This document shows positions 42,994 through 51,803 of a stretch of DNA of 64,000 nt, piece after piece (within the stretch, counting starts at the first letter, position 1; each line of letters begins with the position of its first letter). The notes under the pieces were generated by a model. It made no database searches. It saw only the letters and a program-made list of their open reading frames with translations, and was not told the DNA's origin. The position numbers were made by a program, and so were the translations under genes. Source of the DNA: Pseudorhodoferax sp032153935 (GTDB taxonomy: Bacteria; Pseudomonadota; Gammaproteobacteria; Burkholderiales; Burkholderiaceae_C); contig NZ_CAXUQL020000001.1 in NCBI RefSeq assembly GCF_964253035.1, forward strand, positions 186,001-250,000, written 5' to 3'.

Positions 42994-45404
42994 GCCGTGG
43001 CCTTCGCGCGGGCGGTCCGGCGCCGGGTGGGCGGCGGTGCGGGACTGTCCTCGTCGGACTCATCGCCTTCGTCGTGGACGATGGGCGCGGCCAGCGGCAG
43101 GCGCAGCAGCGCCTCGAAGCGCTGCAGCAGGTCCTGGGCTGCAGCATGCGCGGCCGCGTGCTGGCTGGGGCCCTCGCCCATGATGGCGTGCACGGCAGCC
43201 AGCGCATCGCGGCGCTCGGCCTCCGTGTCCAGCAGCAGCGGCAGCGTGGCCAGCGCCTGCTCGGGTTCGAACTCGATGGCGATGGACTGCTGGTAGACCA
43301 CGCGGCCCCAGGCCTCCTCGTCCATGCGCGCGAACTCGGCCGTGGCGCGGTAGGTCTGCAGCCGCTCCAGGCGCGAGCGGCGCAGGTAGCCGCGCGCCTT
43401 GGCCATCAGCAGCAGCATGCGCACCGTGCCCTCGACGGCGCCGCCCTCGGTCATGCCGTCCAGCGCCGCGCGCACATCGGGCAGCGCACGCAGGTCCTCG
43501 CGGCGCCGCGCGTGGCGCTGCGTCAGCGCGGGCGTGGCCATGCGCTGCACCGCGGGCGCGCCGTAGAGCAGGTGGAACAGCAGTTCGTTGCGGCCGTCGC
43601 GCAGGTCGCGGTACAGGTTCAGCTGCTGCTCCAGCAGCTGCGCGCCCATGCGTTCCCAGGCCAGGAAGGGGTTGGCGGCATCGACGGGCGTGCGTTGCGC
43701 GCGCGCCTGTTCGGCCAGCGTGGCGACCTGCCCCATCAGCGGGTTGCGGTCGGAGTAGGCCACGCGCCGCGCGCGCAGCGGCTGCATGGCGCGGAAGGCC
43801 TTCGCGGCTGGCGGCGTGACGGCCGCACGCACGAGCGGGCGCAGCGTCGTCTCGTACACCTGGGTGCCGAGCTCGGACAGCCGCGCCACCGAGGCGAACT
43901 GCGCCTCTTCGTCGCGGCCGTCATCGAACGCCAGGATGTCCTCGATCTCGCGCGGCTCGAAGCGGATGCGCACGCGGTCCTCGTCGTCCAGCCGCATCTC
44001 GTACAGGCCGGGCGGCAGCGCCTCGAGCGCGGCCATCACATCGGTGATGGCGTCATGCTCGCGGCCGGCGATCTTGGCCGAGACGAAGATGCCCAGGTGG
44101 CCGATGTCGGCATGCACCATGTAGACGATGCGCTGGCCGTGGGCGCGGATCTCGTCGGCGTCGGCATACAGGTCGGGGATCCAGTTCAGCGCCTGCGGCG
44201 GCGGCGTGATGTTGTCGCCCTCGGAGGCGAACACCACGATGGGCGAGCGGATCCTGCGCAGGTCGATGCGCTCGCCACCGAGCTCGGCCTCGCCGCGCGC
44301 GAGCTTGTTGCCCACGAACAGGTTCTCCACGATCCAGCGGATCTCAGCCTCGGTCATCAGGAAGAAGCCGCCCCACCAGCGCTCGAACTCGAGGAAGCGT
44401 TCTGCTTCCGTGTCCACGTTGGCGTAGAGGTGGTAGACCTTCTTGAACAGGCTGTTGGCCGGGTTCAGGCCCTCGAAGTTGGCGACCAGGGCCGAGCCGT
44501 CGAAGATGCCGTCGCCCAGGTCCGACAGCAGCAGCGCCGGCAGCGCACCGCCGCGCAGGCCGCCGACGTAGCGCATCGGGTTCTGCCCGGTCTTTCCGGC
44601 CCAGTAGGACATGGGCGCACCGTTGATGACGACCGGGCCGACCAGCTCGGGCCGGGAGGCGGCCAACAGCATGGTGGCCCAGCCGCCCTGGCAATTGCCG
44701 ACCACGGCCGGCCGGTGCGCCCCGGGGTGGCGCGCGGCGATCTCGGACAGGAACAGCAGCTCGGCATCGCGCACGTCGGCCAGGGTCTGGCCCGGCTCGG
44801 GCACGGGGCGGAACGCGACGAAGTAGACCGGGTGGCCGTTCTTGAAGGCCTCGCCAACCTGGCTGTCGGCCTTGAAGCCGCCGATGCCGGCGCCGTGGCC
44901 CGCGCGCGGGTCCACGATCATGAACGGGCGCTTGCCCTCGTCGACCACCGCGCCCGCGGGCGGCACCACGCGCAGCAGCTGGTAGTTCACGGGGCGCGGC
45001 AGCGTGGCGCCGTCCAGCACGAGTTCGTAGTCGAAGTCCAGCACCGGCGGCATGCCGGCGGCCTCGTGTTCGAGGAAGGTGTTGCCGCGGCGGCGCAGCG
45101 TGTCCAGCAACAGCAGCTGGCGCTGGGTGGCATCGCGCCAGTAGTCCTGCCATTGCGCGGCCAGCGCGGCGCCATCGGCCGGCGGCTGCCACAGCGATGC
45201 GAACAGCTGCTGCATGCTCTGCGCCAGCGCGCCCAGCCCGGCCTGGGCCTGCTGCGCCTGGCGTTCGGCCAGGCGGCCGATCTGCGCGCCGAAGGCACGC
45301 TGGCCGTCCCAGGCGGCGCGTGCGTTGTCGGCCTGTTGCTGCCAGTGCGCGCCGTGGGCGAGCCAGGGGATGGAGAACGGAGCCGGCGATGTCGGCAAAG
45401 GCAT
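42990..45404 (-). CDS. DUF3141 protein, PhaC-like alpha/beta hydrolase
   Basis: An 804-residue DUF3141 protein. The N-terminal ~100 residues are phasin/PhaR-like and helical (SMQQLFASLWQPPADGAALAAQWQDYW). An alpha/beta hydrolase domain related to polyhydroxyalkanoate synthase follows. Its nucleophile elbow GNCQGGWATM has Cys in place of Ser, as in PhaC, near residue 225; MVHADIGHLGIFVS supplies the His and SEGDNITPP an Asp. A long basic/acidic C-terminus ends in RRRTARAKATA. Activity is undetermined; a link to PHB or acyl-CoA turnover with the coupled MaoC/PTA and AckA is inference. The ATG at 45404 is preferred over the longer frame to 45509, with AGGA upstream. Confidence 0.88.
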   Translation of the reverse strand: MPLPTSPAPFSIPWLAHGAHWQQQADNARAAWDGQRAFGAQIGRLAERQAQQAQAGLGALAQSMQQLFASLWQPPADGAALAAQWQDYWRDATQRQLLLLDTLRRRGNTFLEHEAAGMPPVLDFDYELVLDGATLPRPVNYQLLRVVPPAGAVVDEGKRPFMIVDPRAGHGAGIGGFKADSQVGEAFKNGHPVYFVAFRPVPEPGQTLADVRDAELLFLSEIAARHPGAHRPAVVGNCQGGWATMLLAASRPELVGPVVINGAPMSYWAGKTGQNPMRYVGGLRGGALPALLLSDLGDGIFDGSALVANFEGLNPANSLFKKVYHLYANVDTEAERFLEFERWWGGFFLMTEAEIRWIVENLFVGNKLARGEAELGGERIDLRRIRSPIVVFASEGDNITPPPQALNWIPDLYADADEIRAHGQRIVYMVHADIGHLGIFVSAKIAGREHDAITDVMAALEALPPGLYEMRLDDEDRVRIRFEPREIEDILAFDDGRDEEAQFASVARLSELGTQVYETTLRPLVRAAVTPPAAKAFRAMQPLRARRVAYSDRNPLMGQVATLAEQARAQRTPVDAANPFLAWERMGAQLLEQQLNLYRDLRDGRNELLFHLLYGAPAVQRMATPALTQRHARRREDLRALPDVRAALDGMTEGGAVEGTVRMLLLMAKARGYLRRSRLERLQTYRATAEFARMDEEAWGRVVYQQSIAIEFEPEQALATLPLLLDTEAERRDALAAVHAIMGEGPSQHAAAHAAAQDLLQRFEALLRLPLAAPIVHDEGDESDEDSPAPPPTRRRTARAKATA

Positions 45405-45513
45405 GGTGTGCGTCCTGGAGGCAAGCGTTGAGGAAAGGCCGGCAGGGGGCCAGCCTTGCGCCGAACCAGCATAGGAAGCGCACTTGACAGCGGCGTGTCG
45501 GTGCCGCACCGAA

Positions 45514-45542
45514 GAAAAACGGCGCCGGAAACCGGCGCCGTT
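45514..45542 (-). terminator. Rho-independent terminator after the PstS-like gene
   Basis: On the minus strand a perfect 11-bp stem AACGGCGCCGG/CCGGCGCCGTT with a 3-nt loop runs into TTTTTC. It lies 20 bp after the stop of the PstS-like gene and separates it from the downstream DUF3141 operon. Confidence 0.85.
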
Positions 45543-45561
45543 GCACGCGGAACGCGGCCGC

Positions 45562-46656
45562 CTACAGCGGGGCAGCGCGTGCGGCCAGCGTCTCGCGCAC
45601 AGTGCCGATCACGGCCACCGGCAGCGGCACGTAGCCCAGTTGTTCGGCCGCGAGCCGGCCCTCGACCAGCGCCCAGTCGAAGAAGGCCAGCGTGCGCTGC
45701 GGGCGGCCACTGCGCAGGTTGTCGCGCATGAGGCCGAACACCGTGGCCACGACGGGGTAGCTGCCGGCACCGGGGCTGTCGACCAGCACCTGGTCGAAGT
45801 CGCGCGCGGCGTCCCAGCGTGCGGACTGCGCGGCCTCGGCAGCCGCCGCGGCCGACGGCGCCACGAAGGCGCCGGCCGCGTTGCGCAGCGCCACCACCGT
45901 GAGTCCGGCCTGGCGCGCCTGCACGGCGTCCAGGTAGCCCAGGGCATTGGGCGTGCGGCGCAGCGCCTCGGCCATGCCGGCGCTGCCGCGCACGCCCTGG
46001 CCCACGGGCCAGCGCACCTGCGCGTCGGCACCGGCCTTGGCACGCCAGTCGGCGCTCTGGCCGGCCAGGTAGTGCGTCAGCGTGAAGGTGCTGCCCGAAC
46101 CGTCGCTGCGGCCGACCACGGCAATCGCCGCGTCGGGCAGCGCCAGCTGCGGGTTCAGCGCGCGGATGGCGGCGTCGTTCCAACGCTGGATGCGGCCCAG
46201 GTAGATGTCGGCCAGCACCGGGCCGGACAGGCGCAACTCGCCGCGCAGGCCCGGCAGGTTGGCCGCCACGGCGATGCTGCCCAGCACGATGGGGAACTGC
46301 ACCAGGCGCTGGCGCCTGAGCTCGGCCGAGGACAGCGGCACCTCGCTGAGCGCGAAGTCCACCGCGCCGGCACGCAGCCGCGCCATGCCGGCCAGCGAGC
46401 CGACCGGCTCGTAGTCCAGCGCGGTACCGTTCATGTCGTCGTCAAGCCCGGCGTTGGGCGTGGCGTGGGCGATGCCGCCGGCCAGGTGGTGGCGGTACTC
46501 GCGCACCCAGCGCGCGGCCAGCGGATGGACGAAGGTGGAGCCGGCGCCCTGCAGGCCGGCGCGGCCGAACTCATCTTGCGTCTGGGCCATGGCCGGCGCC
46601 AGCGCCGCGCCCAGGAGGGCGGCCAGCGCGGTGCGGCGCGAAGGCAGCGTGCGCAT
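45562..46656 (-). CDS. PstS-like phosphate-binding protein (orphan)
   Basis: A 364-residue exported binding protein. A signal peptide (RTALAALLGAALAPAMAQ) precedes GAGSTFVHPLAARWVREYR, the PstS N-terminal motif, then VDFALSEVPLSSAEL and RSDGSGSTFTLTHYL, the phosphate-loop signature near residue 185. Its C-terminus ends in a PstS-like helix. No pstCAB genes follow, so it is not part of a standard Pst operon; it may deliver phosphate to another system or act in sensing. The ATG at 46656 has AGGGTG upstream. An in-frame GTG at 46665 overlaps the stop of the Na/Pi cotransporter and is an alternative. Confidence 0.86.
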   Translation of the reverse strand: MRTLPSRRTALAALLGAALAPAMAQTQDEFGRAGLQGAGSTFVHPLAARWVREYRHHLAGGIAHATPNAGLDDDMNGTALDYEPVGSLAGMARLRAGAVDFALSEVPLSSAELRRQRLVQFPIVLGSIAVAANLPGLRGELRLSGPVLADIYLGRIQRWNDAAIRALNPQLALPDAAIAVVGRSDGSGSTFTLTHYLAGQSADWRAKAGADAQVRWPVGQGVRGSAGMAEALRRTPNALGYLDAVQARQAGLTVVALRNAAGAFVAPSAAAAAEAAQSARWDAARDFDQVLVDSPGAGSYPVVATVFGLMRDNLRSGRPQRTLAFFDWALVEGRLAAEQLGYVPLPVAVIGTVRETLAARAAPL

Positions 46657-46661
46657 GGCGC

Positions 46662-48365
46662 TCACCCTGCCACCGGCACGGACTGCGTGCGCAGGCCGGC
46701 AGCACCCGGGCGGCTCTCGAAGCGGCCCAGGTCGCGCGAGACCGACAGGCGCTCGCTGAAGATGCGCTCGACCAGGAAGAAGGCGCGCTCGGCGCTGCCC
46801 AGCAGCGCCAGCACGGCACCGCGCTCGTCCCACGACAGGCCCTGGCCCAGGTCCAGCGCACGCTTGCGCAGCGCCAGCAGCTGCGGTGCGTTGTCTTCCT
46901 GCACGTTGCCGCCGAGTTCGCCGCGCGTGACGCGCTTGGCCACGGCGGCATCCACCAGGGCCAGCAGTTCGGCGACCAGCGGCCTGGCCTGGCCGGAGAA
47001 GGCCTGCCGCTCGACCCGGCGGCTGATCTGGTACAGCGCCTCGCCCAGGCTCGCGCTGAAGTCTTCTTCCTCGATCAGGCTGGCCAGCAGGTCGGCCTTG
47101 GCCGGGGTCTGGTCGGGCGTCAGCATGGCGGCCGTGTAGCTGCGGATCTCGCGGTTCAGCGTGTCCAGCGCCTTGTAGTGCGCCTCGATGTCGGTGGGCG
47201 CCCTGGCGTCGCCGCGCGAGGCGGCCATCAGCAGGCCCGCGCCTTCGACGTAACGCGACAGCTCCTTCTGCACCGAGACCACGCCGGCGCCGAAGTTGCC
47301 CTGGGCCTTGCGGTCCAGGTGGCGCGGCATGGAGTAGTCCTCCAGCTCCTCCTCGCTGCTGGCGCCGACGCGCGAGAGCACGCGCTCGAACACGCCGATG
47401 AAGGGGAACATCAGCACCGTGTTGAAGATGTTGAAGCCGATCGAGTAGATGCCCACGGCCACCGGCACCATGGGGTAGGTCTCCTTGCCGTCGGCCAACA
47501 CCATCTGCGCCGGGTTCATGCCGAACAGGCCCATGGCCCACTGCAGCAGGTCCATGGACAGGAAGAACAGCGGGAACATCACCGCCACGCCCATGAAGTT
47601 GAACGCGATGTGCGCATAGGCCGCGCGCTTGGCGTTCTTGGTCAGGTTCAGCGAGGCCATCCACGAGGTGACGGTGGTGCCCAGGTCGGCGCCCAGCGAG
47701 AAGGCCACGGCGGTCTGCCAGTCCAGGATGCCGGCCGCGCCCAGGCCCATCACGATGCCAATGGTGGCCGAGGACGAGTGGATCATGGCCGTGATGCCGG
47801 CCGCGGTGAACACGCAGATCGCCAGTCCGCTGAACGTGGTGGCATTCAGGCTGGAGATGGCGGTCATGACCTCGGGCATGTTGCGCAGCGGCTTCAAGCC
47901 GCCGGTCAGCAGGTTCAGGCCGTAGAAGATCAGCGAGAAGCCGACGATGGCCAGCGCGATGTTGGTGGTCTTGGGGCTCTTGGCGAACACATAGACCAGG
48001 CCGAAGATGCCCGCCGTGATCAGGCCCAGCGGCCCCAGCGGCAGGGCGATCAGCCCGTTGCCCAGCGTGGTGCCGATGTTGGCGCCCATGATCACGCTGA
48101 TGGCCGGGCGCAGCCCGACCACGCCGGCGTTGACCAGGCCCACCACCATCACGGTCATCGCGGTGCTGGACTGCAGCACGCCGGTGATCAGCGTGCCGGC
48201 CGCCAGGCCCTTGACGGGCGTGCCGGCGATCTTGCCGAGCAGCGCGCGCATGCGGTGCACGGCCAGGTTGTGGATGCCGTCGGACATGAATTCCAGGCCG
48301 AGCATGAAGATCCCGAGCCCGCCGAAGACGGGCACGAGGATCTCTCGAAAGATATCGACTTGCAT
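46662..48365 (-). CDS. Na/Pi cotransporter family protein with PhoU-like C-terminus
   Basis: A 567-residue membrane protein. Residues ~1-320 carry the two inverted Na-Pi cotransporter repeats, marked by TGVLQSSTAMTVMVVGLVNAG near residue 62 and MIHSSSATIGIVMGLGAAG near 203, with QSSTA/HSSSAT as the substrate motif. The C-terminal ~200 residues are helical and PhoU-like (YKALDTLNREIRSYTAAML). This family (YjbB/NptA) moves phosphate, often outward in bacteria. The downstream PstS-like gene overlaps its stop region, suggesting one operon. A possible Pho-box-like repeat lies about 50 bp upstream. Confidence 0.93.
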   Translation of the reverse strand: MQVDIFREILVPVFGGLGIFMLGLEFMSDGIHNLAVHRMRALLGKIAGTPVKGLAAGTLITGVLQSSTAMTVMVVGLVNAGVVGLRPAISVIMGANIGTTLGNGLIALPLGPLGLITAGIFGLVYVFAKSPKTTNIALAIVGFSLIFYGLNLLTGGLKPLRNMPEVMTAISSLNATTFSGLAICVFTAAGITAMIHSSSATIGIVMGLGAAGILDWQTAVAFSLGADLGTTVTSWMASLNLTKNAKRAAYAHIAFNFMGVAVMFPLFFLSMDLLQWAMGLFGMNPAQMVLADGKETYPMVPVAVGIYSIGFNIFNTVLMFPFIGVFERVLSRVGASSEEELEDYSMPRHLDRKAQGNFGAGVVSVQKELSRYVEGAGLLMAASRGDARAPTDIEAHYKALDTLNREIRSYTAAMLTPDQTPAKADLLASLIEEEDFSASLGEALYQISRRVERQAFSGQARPLVAELLALVDAAVAKRVTRGELGGNVQEDNAPQLLALRKRALDLGQGLSWDERGAVLALLGSAERAFFLVERIFSERLSVSRDLGRFESRPGAAGLRTQSVPVAG

Positions 48366-48413
48366 AGGTGTGTTGGTGTTGGATGGAGGACGCCGCGAGA
48401 TTACGAATCGCCC

Positions 48414-48431
48414 ATGTCGTCTACATGACAG
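48414..48431 (-). promoter_or_regulatory. Possible Pho-box-like repeat upstream of the Na/Pi cotransporter
   Basis: On the minus strand CTGTCAT-GTAG-ACGACAT reads as one perfect and one degenerate (4/7) Pho-box half-site at the correct 11-bp period, 49 bp before the cotransporter start. A separate 7-bp inverted repeat GTGAATT/AATTCAC lies at 48433-48456. Support is weak to moderate and rests mainly on gene context. Confidence 0.4.
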
Positions 48432-48507
48432 CGTGAATTCGTCACAACAAATTCACTGTATGCAAAGAAAACCGCCACACGCGCGGCATCGGAGTGCCGT
48501 GCAGCCG

Positions 48508-49482
48508 CTACAGCCAGCCCGCGCGCCGAAAGCGCCAGTACAGCAGGCCACAACAGCCCGCCATGAGCGCCAGACCGGCCGGGTAGCCCCAGCGCCACTT
48601 GAGCTCTGGCATGTGCTCGAAGTTCATGCCCCAGATGGCCGCGAAGGCCGTGCAGACCGCGAAGATCGCGGCCCAGGCCGCCAGCCGCTTGGTGACCTCG
48701 CTGTCCTCGATCGCCACCATGGACAGGTTCACCTGGATCGCCGTGGCGATGGTGTCGCGCACCGCGTCGATGGAAGCGTTGATGCGCGCCAGGTGGTCCA
48801 CCACGTCGCGGAAGTAGTCCTGCGCGCCGGCGCAGACCGGCGGCACGCGGCCACCATGCAGCCGGCCCACGCCTTCGAGCAGCGGCGCGACGGCGCGCTT
48901 GAGCGCGATGGCGCGCTGCTTGAGCGCGTACAGCTGCTCGATGCTGGCGCGCGCCGCGCCCTTGGTGAAGATGCGCTGCTCGATGCCTTCGAGTTCGACC
49001 TCCAGCGCGTCGATGACCGGGAAGTAGCGGTCGACCACGGCGTCCAGCAGTGCGTAGAGCACGAAGCCAGCGCCATGGCGCAGCAGCTCGGGCTCGCGCT
49101 CGCAGCGCTCGCGCACGCCCAGGAAGCCCAGGCGGCTGCGGTTGCGCACGGACAGCACGTAGTTGCGGCCCACGAACACGTCGACCTCGCCCACGTGCAG
49201 GGCGGGCCGCGGGCCCACCGAGGGTTCGACCAGGTGCATCACGGCGAACAGCGAATCGCCGTACTCCTCGATCTTGGGCCGCTGGTGGCCGCAGCGCGCG
49301 TCCTCGAGCGCGAGCGGGTGCAGGCCGAACTCCTGGCCCATCTCGTCGAGCTCTTCGGGCGTGGCATCGGCCAGCGCCACCCAGACGAAGCAGCCGGGCC
49401 GGTCCAGGTAGTCGCTGATGTCGGCCACCGGGATGTCGGCCAGCTTGGCGCCGGCCGCGTAGGCCGCGCAGTTGATCAGCAT
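48508..49482 (-). CDS. corA: CorA-family divalent cation transporter
   Basis: A 324-residue Mg/Co transporter of the CorA family. The cytoplasmic N-terminal funnel (CFVWVALADATPEELDEMGQEFGLHPLALEDA, KIEEYGDSLFAVMHLV) and long helices are followed by two C-terminal transmembrane segments around residues 265-320. The GMN signature appears as IWGMNFEHMPEL near residue 290. The ATG at 49482 starts the conserved part; the open frame to 49584 runs through the intergenic region shared with ppk2 and is not adopted. It is divergent from ppk2. Confidence 0.92.
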   Translation of the reverse strand: MLINCAAYAAGAKLADIPVADISDYLDRPGCFVWVALADATPEELDEMGQEFGLHPLALEDARCGHQRPKIEEYGDSLFAVMHLVEPSVGPRPALHVGEVDVFVGRNYVLSVRNRSRLGFLGVRERCEREPELLRHGAGFVLYALLDAVVDRYFPVIDALEVELEGIEQRIFTKGAARASIEQLYALKQRAIALKRAVAPLLEGVGRLHGGRVPPVCAGAQDYFRDVVDHLARINASIDAVRDTIATAIQVNLSMVAIEDSEVTKRLAAWAAIFAVCTAFAAIWGMNFEHMPELKWRWGYPAGLALMAGCCGLLYWRFRRAGWL

Positions 49483-49546
49483 CGCAACACCTGGTTCCTC
49501 TCCGGCATACAGCAGACAAGCGCTCGCGCATTGTTCCGACAGAACG

Positions 49547-49584
49547 GTGACAACGGCGTGACAGCATTGACACGCCGCTGTCAT
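49547..49584. promoter_or_regulatory. TGACA repeats between corA and ppk2 (possible Pho box)
   Basis: GTGACA occurs at 49547-49552 and again at 49558-49563, an 11-bp period like that of Pho-box half-sites (TGACAG on this strand). The second copy, TGACAGC, also pairs with GCTGTCA at 49577-49583 as a 7-bp inverted repeat. The site lies 41-78 bp before the ppk2 start. PhoB control of ppk2 would be sensible but is unproven. Confidence 0.45.
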
Positions 49585-49624
49585 ACGCCATTCCTAGCAT
49601 TCCCGTTCCCAAAGGACCCGCACC

Positions 49625-50542
49625 ATGAACGACAAGCTTCTCCCCGACCACCACGAGAGCGTGATGCAGCGCATCGAACGTGACCTGCTCGACAGCTACG
49701 ACGAGGAGCTGGAGATGGAGATCGACGATGGCCGCCTGGATGCGGCCGGGGAAGCCGGTGCCGAGGACGGCCTGGGCCGCCAGGCCTACTTCCGCGAGCT
49801 GCTGCGCCTGCAAGGTGAACTCGTCAAGCTGCAGGACTGGGTGCAGTTCCACAAGAAGAAGGTCGTGATCCTGTTCGAGGGCCGCGATGCGGCCGGCAAG
49901 GGCGGCGTGATCAAGCGCATCACCCAGCGCCTGAACCCGCGCGTGTGCCGCGTGGCCGCGCTGCCGGCGCCGAACGACCGCGAGAAGACGCAGTGGTACT
50001 TCCAGCGCTACATCTCGCACCTGCCCGCGGGCGGCGAGATCGTGCTGTTCGACCGCAGCTGGTACAACCGCGCCGGTGTCGAGCGCGTCATGGGCTTTTG
50101 CAACGACGCCGAGTACGAGGAGTTCTTCCGCTCCGTGCCCGAGTTCGAGAAGATGCTGATCCGCTCGGGCATCGCGCTGGTCAAGTACTGGTTCTCCATC
50201 ACCGACGACGAGCAGCACCTGCGCTTTCTGGGCCGCATCCACGACCCGCTCAAGCAGTGGAAGCTCTCGCCCATGGACTTCGAGAGCCGGCGCCGCTGGG
50301 AGGCCTACACCAAGGCCAAGGAAACCATGCTGGAGCGCACCAGCATCCCCGAGGCGCCCTGGCATGTGGTGCAGGCCGTGGACAAGAAGAAGGCCCGCCT
50401 GAACTGCATCAGCCACCTGCTCACGCAGCTGCCCTACGAGGAGATCGCGCACCCGTCCATCGTGCTGCCCGAGCGCGCGCGCAACCCCGAATACATCCGC
50501 CACCCCGTGCCAGCCGAGATGTACGTGCCCGACCGCTACTGA
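49625..50542 (+). CDS. ppk2: Polyphosphate kinase 2 (class I)
   Basis: A 305-residue cytoplasmic PPK2 that transfers phosphate between polyphosphate and nucleoside diphosphates. Walker A EGRDAAGKGGVIKRI is near residue 84, the lid region PNDREKTQWYFQRY near 118, and Walker B LFDRSWYNRAGVERVMGFC near 140; the C-terminal part ends in EIAHPSIVLPERARNPEYIRHPVP. The acidic N-terminal leader (SYDEELEMEIDD) is typical of proteobacterial members. AAGGAC precedes the ATG. Together with the Na/Pi cotransporter and PstS-like protein it forms a phosphate-storage/transport neighbourhood. Confidence 0.95.
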   Translation: MNDKLLPDHHESVMQRIERDLLDSYDEELEMEIDDGRLDAAGEAGAEDGLGRQAYFRELLRLQGELVKLQDWVQFHKKKVVILFEGRDAAGKGGVIKRITQRLNPRVCRVAALPAPNDREKTQWYFQRYISHLPAGGEIVLFDRSWYNRAGVERVMGFCNDAEYEEFFRSVPEFEKMLIRSGIALVKYWFSITDDEQHLRFLGRIHDPLKQWKLSPMDFESRRRWEAYTKAKETMLERTSIPEAPWHVVQAVDKKKARLNCISHLLTQLPYEEIAHPSIVLPERARNPEYIRHPVPAEMYVPDRY

Positions 50543-50654
50543 GCGCCCCCGGCCGCAATTGATTCGCGGCGCGCATCGGTCGCGCGCATTTTCGGCATCC
50601 ACGGCGCGCCCGCGCCGCGCTAGCATGGCCAGCCCTGAACCCGCGGAATCCGCC

Positions 50655-51338
50655 ATGCTCAAGCTCTACGTCGCCAACAAGAACTACTCGTCCTGGTCGT
50701 TGCGGCCCTGGCTGCTGATGGCCCAGGCCGGCATCGCGTTCGAAGAGGTCATGGTGCCCTTTGACGACCTGGCCGCCAGCTCGCCCTTCAAGCAGACGCT
50801 GCAGCCGCTCGCGCCCACGGGCCAGGTGCCGCTGCTCGTCGACGGCGACCTGGTGGTCTGGGACACGCTGGCGATCGCCGAGTACCTGGCCGAGAAGTTT
50901 CCCGAGAAGAAGCTGTGGCCGGCGGATGCGCGTGCCCGGGCCCGTGCACGCAGCGTCTGCGCCGAGATGCATGCCGGCTTCAGCGCCCTGCGCAACCACT
51001 GCCCCATGAACCTGGAGGCCAGCATGCCGGAAATGGGCCGCGTGATCTGGCGCGACCAGGCCGCCGTGCGCGACAACGTGGCGCGCATCGTGGCCATGTG
51101 GCAGGAGTTGCTCGACACCCATGGCGGGCCCCTGCTGTTCGGCGAGTTCAGCATCGCCGACGCCTACTACGCGCCGGTCTGTGTGCGGCTGGCCAACTTC
51201 GCGCTGCCGGTGCCGCCGGCCATCACGGCCTACATCGAACGTGTGCGAGCGCTTCCGGCCATGCAGCGCTGGACCGAGGCCGCGCTGGCCGAGCACCGCT
51301 TCGTGGACTTCGACGAGCCCTACCGCGCCGCGCCCTGA
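50655..51338 (+). CDS. Glutathione S-transferase family protein
   Basis: A 227-residue GST. The N-terminal thioredoxin-like domain starts LKLYVANKNYSSWSLRPWLLM, with the catalytic Ser in the SSWS motif, and continues PTGQVPLLVDGDLVVWDTLAIAEYLAE. The C-terminal helical domain includes FGEFSIADAYYAPVCVRL (N-capping box). This subgroup (SSWSLR) is common in proteobacteria; its substrate is unknown. The ATG at 50655 is chosen because the thioredoxin fold begins there; the upstream frame is GC-rich leader. Confidence 0.9.
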   Translation: MLKLYVANKNYSSWSLRPWLLMAQAGIAFEEVMVPFDDLAASSPFKQTLQPLAPTGQVPLLVDGDLVVWDTLAIAEYLAEKFPEKKLWPADARARARARSVCAEMHAGFSALRNHCPMNLEASMPEMGRVIWRDQAAVRDNVARIVAMWQELLDTHGGPLLFGEFSIADAYYAPVCVRLANFALPVPPAITAYIERVRALPAMQRWTEAALAEHRFVDFDEPYRAAP

Positions 51339-51341
51339 TCC

Positions 51342-51638
51342 TCAGTTGGGCAGGCCGTGCCCACGCACCCGGTAGGTGGCATCGAACACCAGCCGGCCCG
51401 GCACACCCTGGTTCATGACGGTGTAGCGCAGGAGCTTGATCGGGGTTTCGCCGAAAGTGGCGTAGAGCTGGCCAGCCATCATGCGCGCGGCGGCCTGGCG
51501 GATCGCGGGCTTCTCGGCATCGATCTGCACGGTCAGGCGGTCCGGCCCGCTGCGCAGCACCGACATGCAGTCCAGGCCGCCGAGCTCTTCGAAGGCGGGA
51601 ATCGTCAGTCGTTCGGTGCGCTGGGCCTGGGCTTGCAT
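51342..51638 (-). CDS. Conserved hypothetical protein, 98 residues
   Basis: A small soluble protein, MQAQAQRTERLTIPAFEELG and onwards, with mixed alpha/beta character (SVLRSGPDRLTVQIDAEKPAIRQAAARMMAG, then YTVMNQGVPGRLVFDATYRVRG). I do not recognise a named family. AGGAAGG stands ~7 bases before the ATG at 51638, and the codon pattern is typical of the genome, so it is probably real. It converges on the GST gene with 3 bp between stops. Confidence 0.68.
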   Translation of the reverse strand: MQAQAQRTERLTIPAFEELGGLDCMSVLRSGPDRLTVQIDAEKPAIRQAAARMMAGQLYATFGETPIKLLRYTVMNQGVPGRLVFDATYRVRGHGLPN

Positions 51639-51753
51639 CGGGAACCTTCCTCAGGAGACGTTTCGGAAAACGCCGCATTCTGGGGAACCCTGGCAGTTGT
51701 ACTTGTAGGACGGCACCGCTCCCCACTGCGGGCCGATGCTGCGGGCCGCGCCC

Positions 51754-51784
51754 TAAAAAAAGAAGGGGCGCCATGCGCCCCTTC
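51754..51784 (-). terminator. Rho-independent terminator of the sugar-acid operon
   Basis: On the minus strand GAAGGGGCGC and GCGCCCCTTC form a perfect 10-bp stem around a 3-nt loop, followed directly by a run of seven T residues within one base of the stem. It is 20 bp past the stop of the FAH-family gene and ends the leftward operon. Confidence 0.93.
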
Positions 51785-51803
51785 CACTCGGCCGCCTGCG
51801 CGC

